DNA of 64,000 nt from Gavia stellata (lineage: Eukaryota; Chordata; Aves; Gaviiformes; Gaviidae), in contig NC_082611.1 of NCBI RefSeq assembly GCF_030936135.1, forward strand, positions 868,001-932,000. Direction: 5' to 3'. Shown here one piece after another: positions 50,357 to 59,300 of the stretch; the stretch's first letter is position 1, and each line of letters opens with the position of its first letter. Under the pieces are notes generated by a model. The model was not told the DNA's origin. It worked only from the letters and a program-made list of their open reading frames with translations, and did not search any database. A program made the translations under genes and the position numbers.

Positions 50357-53300
50357 GTAAGTTTTTCTTCACCTAATTTACCCAGTCGTGCATTAACGCC
50401 CTCAGTTATACTGCTAGTGCAAAGTACTGTGGATCCATTCCTGTCTCAGATATCGCGTTAGGACCACCAATGGAAATTACCCTTTGACTTACCGAGTGGC
50501 TCTAAAAAACAAAGGAGGACAATAGAAAGGTGAACAGCGCAGGTCTGGAGGAGGGTTCGTGTGCCTGCGAGTTTGCCTGGGTTTCCTTACTGTATCAGTT
50601 AATCTAATGATGGTTATTGCCTCCCTGCAAACTTTCCCTGGCTCAGGGAAAACTCGAAGTTCAACTCGCTTGTCACAACCAAAATCAGTCTCTCAATCTT
50701 TCCCCACAATCCCTTTCTTTCTCCTTCCTCGCCGTGAACGTACCTCTTATCGCTCACACTCCAGCCATTAAGAGCTGGTTAAACAGTAGTATCAGCTGGG
50801 AGCTGCAGTGATATAACTCAATAGCAATTTCAAAGGAGTAACTGATTTTTGTTAGAGTTGCTTCAAATTTATATCCATGCAATAGCATAGCCCAAGGCAA
50901 CATGCTCTTGACCGACACGCAGGAATTTGGGTTTTTTTCTCTCTGCTTGCCAGAGATGTTTTGTGTAAACTATAGTGAATTACTGAAATACAACCAATTC
51001 GGTTCTGCACTGGCAGGTTCACCACCGCAGCACTCTGTTTATCCTCCCGCTGGTTTTACAACTGGTTGCAGGCCGCTGGGATGCCCATGTCCAAGCTGGC
51101 CATGCTCGGCACGGAGGCTCCCATTCTTCTCCAGTAAATGTTTAGGCAGCGATCTGAGGTCCCCATGACAGCCCAGGCCAGTGGAGCAGCAGACGAGCTG
51201 CTCCACGTCCCCACCGCCTGTACACCACCTGGTAACCCCCCTTTGTCCTGCAGATACTCAGAGGTGAAGCATCTGCTGAAAGAACTGGACAGGCTCATTG
51301 AAGCGGCACTGGAGAGGATCCTGCAGCCCACACCGGGGAACAGCAGCGAGAATACCTCCCCGCCGCTCGACCTGGGGCTCTGGCACCAGATACCTCTGGT
51401 CCTCATCGACGAGCACGACAAAGACAACCCCGTCATCCTGGACATCTTTGAGAACAACCAGACTGCTGGGGGCAACCAGACTGCTGCGGGCAACCAAACC
51501 GCTGCGGGGAACCAAAACTCTGCTGGCAACCAAACCGCTGCAGGGAACCAAACCGCTGCGGGGAACCAAAACTCTGCTGGCAACCAAACCGCTGCGGGCA
51601 ACCAAACCTCTGCGGGGAACCAAACCACTGCAGGCAACCAAACTGCTGCGGGGAACCAAACCTCTGCGGGGAACCAAAACTCTGTGGGGAACCAAACCGC
51701 TGCTCCACCTGCCCCAGCCAACGCAACGTCGGAAGAAAAGAAGTACAAGCTGGCGGTGAAGCTGGTGAGAGGGGCTCCGCGGGAGGCAGCCGGGAGGGAT
51801 GAGGGACGGGCAGCGCTGGGCGCCTCGGCAGGGACGCAATGTGGAGCTTGGCATCTCTTCCCCACCAGCTGCCCATGGCCGCTCTGCCTCGGGGCTCCGG
51901 TCCGGCTGCGCCAGGGCCGGGGGCTGCCTGAGCTGGCCCCTGCCGAGGTACAGGGCACACGGAGCCTGTGGGCAGTTTGCAAGTTATGGCGTGTTATTTC
52001 AATGCTACAGAGCCGTTTGTTTGTTTTTCTGAGGAAGGCAGCACAGAGGTATTTTAAGATTTTTTAAAATTTCAGAGGGAGGTCTGATCCCCCGCAGCTT
52101 ACACAGCCAGACACCCAGCTGAAGCTGCTGGATTTCTGCATGCAGGACCTGCAGCAGGATCATACCCTAAATATACGTCCCTAAATGAAAGGAAACCCAG
52201 CAAGGAGCCATGTTAAGTTAGTCTGTGATGAATTTTAGGTAGCTGCATAACATCAGTAGGGTCAGCAGGTTCCTTGTGGAAAGAGGAACAGAGGGACTGA
52301 CAGCGTGCAGCAGTCTAGCACTGCATCAGGGGTACGGAGCGGATCCTGCCAGCGCATCCGTCAGCCTCTGGCGAGAGGGATGCTGGAAACGCTGGCCAGT
52401 ACCGGGCGGTAACTGAGCTGTGCACAGCCTTGGTGGTGCAGTCTGCCCGCAGCGCAGAGGACAACGCTGCACATCCTCTGGGGTCGCCCAGCGCAGCCCT
52501 GCTGCGGGCTGAGGCCAGGGCAGAGCCAGGGCAGAGGAGCTCCACGCAGGCTCCCTGCCGCCTTCACCCCTTCCTTGGGTCCGGCACCCAAAATGCCGGG
52601 GAGAGGCTGCGGCTGCTGCCCCTGCCCCTCTCCTGCTGCAGTCCTCAGCGCAGAGGCACATGGTGGTCTTGCGAACCCCCACCCTCTGCTCCCATGGAGG
52701 CTTCGAGGACTCTGCCTGACCAGACCTTGGAAGCTGGGGCAACTCCAGCCTTAAAGAATTGGCCAAAAAGTGATGTTTTCTGTAAGTTTGTGGAGGTAAC
52801 GCTGGGACCGATGGAGATTCTGCCCAGCTGGGAAATCTCCCCGGAAGGGACCCGTCTGTAAACACATGCAAACGCGACAGCCGGCTCCACAGGTCCCATC
52901 TGGCCATAGCTCCTTCATTCCCCGGGGAGCAGCAGGCAGGGCTGGCATCAAGCCGAGCGTGCAGGGAGAGGGGGTGCACGCCGTCCAACCCTCCTGCCGT
53001 CCCCCGCCGTGGGACGGGCTCAGACCTGCCTGCCGTGTGTCCCCAGTGCAGCCATCAGGGCTCCGACAACTGCACCTACAGGAACTTCACCAGCGCGGCG
53101 CAGGCGGTGACCGAGTGGTACATCCTGCAGTCCACCAGCATCCTCTCCAAAGTCCCGCTGCAAGAGAGAATCAGGATGGGCTACCAGGCAGAAGACATGA
53201 TCCTGGCGTGTCTCTATGGGGCCGAACCCTGCAACTACAAGTAGGTGCATTCTGAGCTCCCTGCCCTTTTCTGTCACATCAGGAACGGTACAGGACGCTA

Positions 53301-56300
53301 AAGGCATGACAGCCTTTTTCTTTGCTCTTTTTAAGGTATGTATCAGTCAATAAAGAGATTTCTGCTGGTGCTTAACCCTAGTAACATATCCCAGAGGGTT
53401 TGTGGAGGTGATCCTGGCTGAAACGGGTTATTTTCTGGCTTGAGTTTTAGTTTTGAGGGGCCGTTCTGCTCGTGACATATCAAGACTAACAGCATCCATG
53501 GGACCTTCCCGGGGTATTTAGTGATAACCAGCTGCCAGCCCAGGTGCTGAGTCAGCATACTCCGGCACAGCGGTGCAGCCCCAGTGACAGCCCCCCCCCC
53601 CCCCCCCCCCCCTTTTTACATAAGGCTCTGAGAAATGCATTTTAGCCATCGTTGTTTCTTGTGAATGGCAAATTTATATACCCGGTTTTGAGAAACATGA
53701 GTGCGCAGTAGCAGCCCGGGCTGCACGGAGTCCTGCCCCTTCTGCAAAGAGGGCAGTGGAGAATTATCAAAGAACGAGATAAAACACCAGCCGAAACCTG
53801 TTACCGTAACTCAGATCAAGCAATTGTTTCTGTCTCATCTGTGTGACAGACGATTCCTGTACATTCCGACAAAGCGTTTTCCCCAGTGCCTTTGTCTCGG
53901 TACACACCAGTACCTCGCTTTGCTTTTTCTTCAACAGCAGATTGATTGAAATTATATCAGATGAAATTTCTATTTTAAAGTGAATCCCAGACTTAACCAC
54001 CAAGCACCAGTCCCCCCAGATACATTATTTTATAACCCTTTAGTCCTCCGCGAGACTCACAGTTTTACGTGCATGATTCTTTCAGGAACTTCACCCAAAT
54101 CTATCACCCAGACCACGGTAACTGCTACATCTTTAACTGGGGCATGGATGAAGAGGCTTTGAATTCTTCCAACCCTGGAGCTGAGTTTGGTAAGAGAGAG
54201 CTCCGCTAAGGAAGAAGGAGCAAAAGGAGCAGAAGTGCTGGGAGTTATTCTGTCTCTCAGTGGCCATTTCTGTCAGATACAACAGATTTACAATTTCTGT
54301 GTCTGGAGCACAACAGCAGGGAGTAATGGTTTTCCAGGAGGGGACAAGCCCCCAAAAGCAAAACGTGCCACACAGAAACAAGTAATGTGACTACAGATGT
54401 TACAGGTAGCAGAAGTGTAACATCTGGATAGCCGAAATATCTGAGGCAATGTCATATTTCCATCCTGTGCATTCGCCGTCACGCGTGTTTATGCACGTGC
54501 AAGGCTGCCGTGACAGCCAGACCCCAGCTCTTCCCCCAAGGGCGGAGATTTCTGTGCACAGCAAAAAGAAAATATACTCCTTTTTTCCCAAAGACTCGCA
54601 TTTTGATACAATTCCTATTCTGAGTGTTTTGTCTGGTGTCCCAGGGCTGAAGTTAATTCTGGACATCAGCCAGCAAGACTATATCCCCTACCTGTCATCT
54701 GCTGCCGGGGCCAGGCTCATGCTGCATCAACAGAAGAGCTTCCCCTTCCTTAAGGATCAGGGCATCTATGCAATGGCCGGGACGGAAACCTCCATCGGCG
54801 TGTTAGTGGTATGTGTGGCATTCCTCTAGAGCAGATTGTCTGAGAATAATGTTATCTGATGGGACTGCAACCAAGTTTGTTTTAAGTCTTGGCTGAACTG
54901 GCTCAAACCAAAAGAGTCAAGGTATATGCTAGCTGTGGGCTGGAACCGTTTATGGAGACTTTTATGTAACTGTCCTGGCAAAGTGCTTTACTGAAGCCAA
55001 AATATTGGGCTCAGGTCATTGTTCCCTCTTCCTTTAGCGTGTCAGAAGGTGCCTTGCTAAAACATGCTGCTCTCGAACACCCTCACCCGCCTCGATCCGC
55101 CCTGGGGAATGGGCTGCAGCAGCTTCAGCTCAGCCGCCTGCGATTCTTTGATGTATTTCTAAAGCCAGCAGGGAATACAGGAATTACAGAGTCTCTAGAA
55201 AACGGGCGCCAGGGACCTGGGGAGGAGTGATGACTACTGAAGTTTGCTGTTTCTTTTTTCTTTCAGGATGAACTGGAACGGATGGGCTATCCCTACAGTG
55301 ACTGCACCATGAACGGGTCTGACGTCCCAGTCAAAAATCTCTATAGCCAATATAATACCTCCTATTCCATACAGGTAAAACATGTTTTTAAATCAAACAA
55401 GACTGTTTAGGAAAAATTGTCAAAGCAGTTAAAATCTTTGTCTAGTATGCAGGATTATTGCAGGATCAGCCATGATAAAGTAGAAAGCATAACCTAAACA
55501 CGGGAACCTTCTTTTCTGGCAATAAAGCCGCACTCGAGTCTGAACACTCAGTAGCTCCAGGTTTGGAAACGATCCCAGTGGATGCAATGGCAATAACTGT
55601 GTATTGCAGGAGCAAGACCTAACGGTGCAGGTATTAAAACTTGCATCAGAAGATAAGGAACTTTGCTCTGGCAGGCAGCACAGTTTAGCGTAATCGTCAG
55701 TTTTCATTCTCGCGCCAAAACAGCTCGTACGGCCAGGAAAAGGCATCAGCGGTTACCGTTCCCTTAGCCAGGTATGAAGCTTGTTTCATTTTCAGAGGAT
55801 GGAAATGGTCATTTCTGTCATTTTCTCAAGAGCCAAGACACAGCAAAGCCCCCAGGATCCCTGTTGTTACAGGGGACCCTGCTATGTGTGCCCTGCCGGC
55901 AAAGTCCTAATTTGCAGACAAAAAAGCAAGTATTTTTACCTCCACATATGAGCACAGTTTAATGCTGGTCTTTTCCTCGTGTTCTGTTGCCTCAGAGCTC
56001 AGGTCCCCAAAGCGGAGGGTTCCCACTCATCCTGAAAACCAGGCAAAGCAAGGGCAGGGTGCTCCTGGGCCCCTCCGTTCCTTAAAACCCCCCGGGTTCT
56101 GCAGATGTCCCCCCTTTTGGCTCCCCGAGCAGCCCCAATTACCGTCACGCGCCGGTCGATTACAGTCTCGGCTCAGGGGGCAGAACCTCAGCGCCGGCCA
56201 AGGAGACCTCGCACCCCCGTCCGCCCTCGCTCCCTCCCTGCACTGGTTTCACTGGGAGTGCTGGGGACCGCTGGAGCCCCCAGGTGACAGAGCCGGGAGG

Positions 56301-59300
56301 GAGCCCCTCCATCGGTGCAGGGGAGAGCGTCTGAAACAGGCTGAAACTCCCAGTAGCTTTGGCTAACGCCAGTTCCTTTAGAACGTAGGGAACACTGGGA
56401 AAACCCTTCTCCTAGGGTGCCGAGCTGGGAGCGCGGAGCTCCCCGTCCTCCCCGGGGACCCGACCTGCTCCCCGAGGGGGGCGAGCACAGCGTTGGCCCG
56501 ACGCTGCTCTGCCGGCCGCCCACCTCAGCCGCAGGAAGCCGCAGAGCAGATTTTCTCCTTTAAAAAGAATAATTGCTCATGCCATGTCATTAAGGCAATT
56601 AATTCCTTTTTCAGCTGTGGGAATACCTTTTTTCCCCGACAATTTCCGTGCTTGGCTGAAGCCGTTTAGTTAGAGGCAGATCAGCCGTCGAGGGGAGGTC
56701 TCTAGTCCTTACCGTGTCCCGCAGGCTACCTTCGCTAAACTCGGGGGTGCTGGGCTACCCCCATGGCTGCGGGTGCCGCCGTAACCGGGACAGCAAAGCT
56801 GCTCCGTCCGCAGCGACCGCAGGCACCGTCCCGCAGCGCGAACGCTGACCGCGGCGCTGGGGAGCTTTTGCTGAGACGTTAATGTGACGCTTTTCGTGAG
56901 CCAGGCTGGCTCCCGCTGCTCGGGGGGGACAAAAGCTGGCTGGAGAACTGCTGTGCTCCAGCTTTTGGCCACGGCATTGCTCTAACGTGCAAAGCAGCTC
57001 GTATTTTGTGCATGCAAGTAATATTTATCCCTGACAGGAGAGGAATATACAGGAGGGATTCCTCTCCTGAACACTCCTGCTTTTTAATCCTTCCCTCTGT
57101 AAGGGAATTAAGTCATCTTTCACCCTGAAAATACCTCCTTGTTTTGTCTGAAGACAGACCTTTGCCTTTTCTTCACCTTAAAATTGCGATGAGAAAGTTG
57201 AGTGTTTGTAAACCTTGACTCTGCCGAAAAATACAGCGTAAACATTAAGGACTGGTTAATTCGTAACAGGCTATAAGACAAGGGAGAGGCATTTCGGGAG
57301 GGTGAGATCTGGCAATAAGGAAAACATCAAAACCGTTTGGGGGGTTATTTACAAAAGGCTGAAGAATACACCCCAGGCAAGTGGGGGGGCTTTGGTCTAG
57401 CAGGGTTTTTTTATATTTCTGCCTTTATATAATTACAACAATTGCACCACTTTACCCTACTTTTTAAGACGCTTGTATAACCTTTAAGCAAATACTTGAA
57501 ATGATTGCATTATTACTTAAAAGTTTCTAAACGCTGGCTGGGGCTCTATGTCCACATAATTCACGTCACTTCAGAGACCTCTCAGCAAAACCAGGCTTCT
57601 CCATCACTCCCTGGTTGCAGTGAACTCTGTAAGCATTTTGTTTCACACAGAAATCCTCTGGTTGTTCTACCTAGCTGGAGCTGTTAAATTTAATTATCTT
57701 TTCATAGACTTTGTTATTGCTTTGTGCACTGTTTCATCCAGAATCCCACTCCAATCTCGGATGATTAACTTCATGCCTGACTGAGCTAATGGCAGCGCTG
57801 CAGCCCGGCTCGCACGCTGCCGAAGCTGCGGCTGCAATCCTTTCAAGGACAGAAGCAGATGCACAGATAAGATAATTCAGATTTCTAAAACCTGCTCTTT
57901 ATGTTGAAGTATTTTTAGAGTCCTGGCTTTAAAGTGGAAGCCAGCCCAGTATGCCACATAAAGCCTGGAGACAACAGCAGTGTCTCTGGGTGCAGTGGAA
58001 TGTTTTTATTCCTTTTTGGAAACTCCATATTACTTCCATGAAGCCCTAAATCGTTAAGAAATGAGCAGTCTCTTGTGCGACTGGGAGCAGGCACTGAGTT
58101 CCCTTCTGCTCTTGCGAGGTGACTTACCCACGGGCAGCTCACAACTAGGATGTGCCTTAAAACCTGGAGGAGCAGCAGTAACAATGCGTCGTAGAGAAAA
58201 CCGTAACCGCAGTGCAACTCAACGCACAGCAGCTTATCCACCTGCCTCAGCTCGCCGCTGTAAAGCCAGTGTGCCTTGTGCCCGGCTTCCAGAGCCTGCC
58301 GTGCCGCCTGGCGATGCTGGGTGCGCGCTGGAGGACGGGATCATGCCGTCGCGCAGGGATGGGCTCTGGCAGCACCCGCTCCCTCTGTGGCTTCAGCCAT
58401 CTCTGTGTGTGGGCCAAAAAATCAGCTGTTCAGTGCGAAAGAGTGAAAATGCCTCGGAGCCAAGTAGTTCTCATAGCTAGCGTAGACTCCAGCAGCACAG
58501 AGGCGAGCAGGGGGGTTCAGCCCACGTCTAAGCAGCTCCCTCTTCCCTTTTTTCAGGCTTGCCTGCGCTCTTGTTTCCAAAATCACATGATTGAAATCTG
58601 TGGATGTGGTCACTATATGTTTCCTTTACCTGAAGGGGTAAATTATTGCAATAACGAAGATAACCCAGGTTGGGGTAAGAACATGAACAAAACTAATTGC
58701 GCAGCCTCCCCAGGGTCCTGGCACGCAGGAGGGGCGGGAGTGGACACGGGCTTTATTTGTACATGCAAGAGGTGAATGGCTTTTGCCTGTGTACGGTCTC
58801 CCCGTGGCCGTTCGGGTCAGTGCCGGGGAGAAGGGGCGAAACCTCGGTCCTGGCCACGGGCTGAGGGGCTCAGCTTCCCTGCTGCCCCAGGGAAGCTGGC
58901 TCCAGCCGGGAGAGGTAACCGGAGCCTCTGGGTACCAAAGGGAGAGAAAAAGGGGTAACGCTCCAGGCCTCCGCGCCTGAAGAGTTGGGAGACAAGCTGG
59001 CCCGAGCAGGGGCAATGGGCTCCTGCAGGGATGCGCAGAGGCGGGGGTCTGGTGCTCCCCGCGGCCGGGCAGAGACCGGCAGCGCGGCTCCACGCAGGCA
59101 GCCCCCGCAGGCAGCCGCCCTCCTGCCCCGCAGCCGGCCTGGGCTGTGCCAAAACCTCTGCCGTCGGCAAGCTGGCGCTGTAGGAACCGTCGGCAGAAAA
59201 TGAACATTTATTTTTAATTTACTATTAAATTGTCTGACCGCTTTGCCCGAGTTTCTCAAGGAAAGGAAGGTTAGTGGGGAAGAGAGCAAACCTGTGCAGC

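Noticed and set aside
51056..51982. 308-codon minus-strand frame with WFPA-type repeats
   Set aside because: Shadow of the SCNN1B coding minisatellite; no promoter, splice or homology support.
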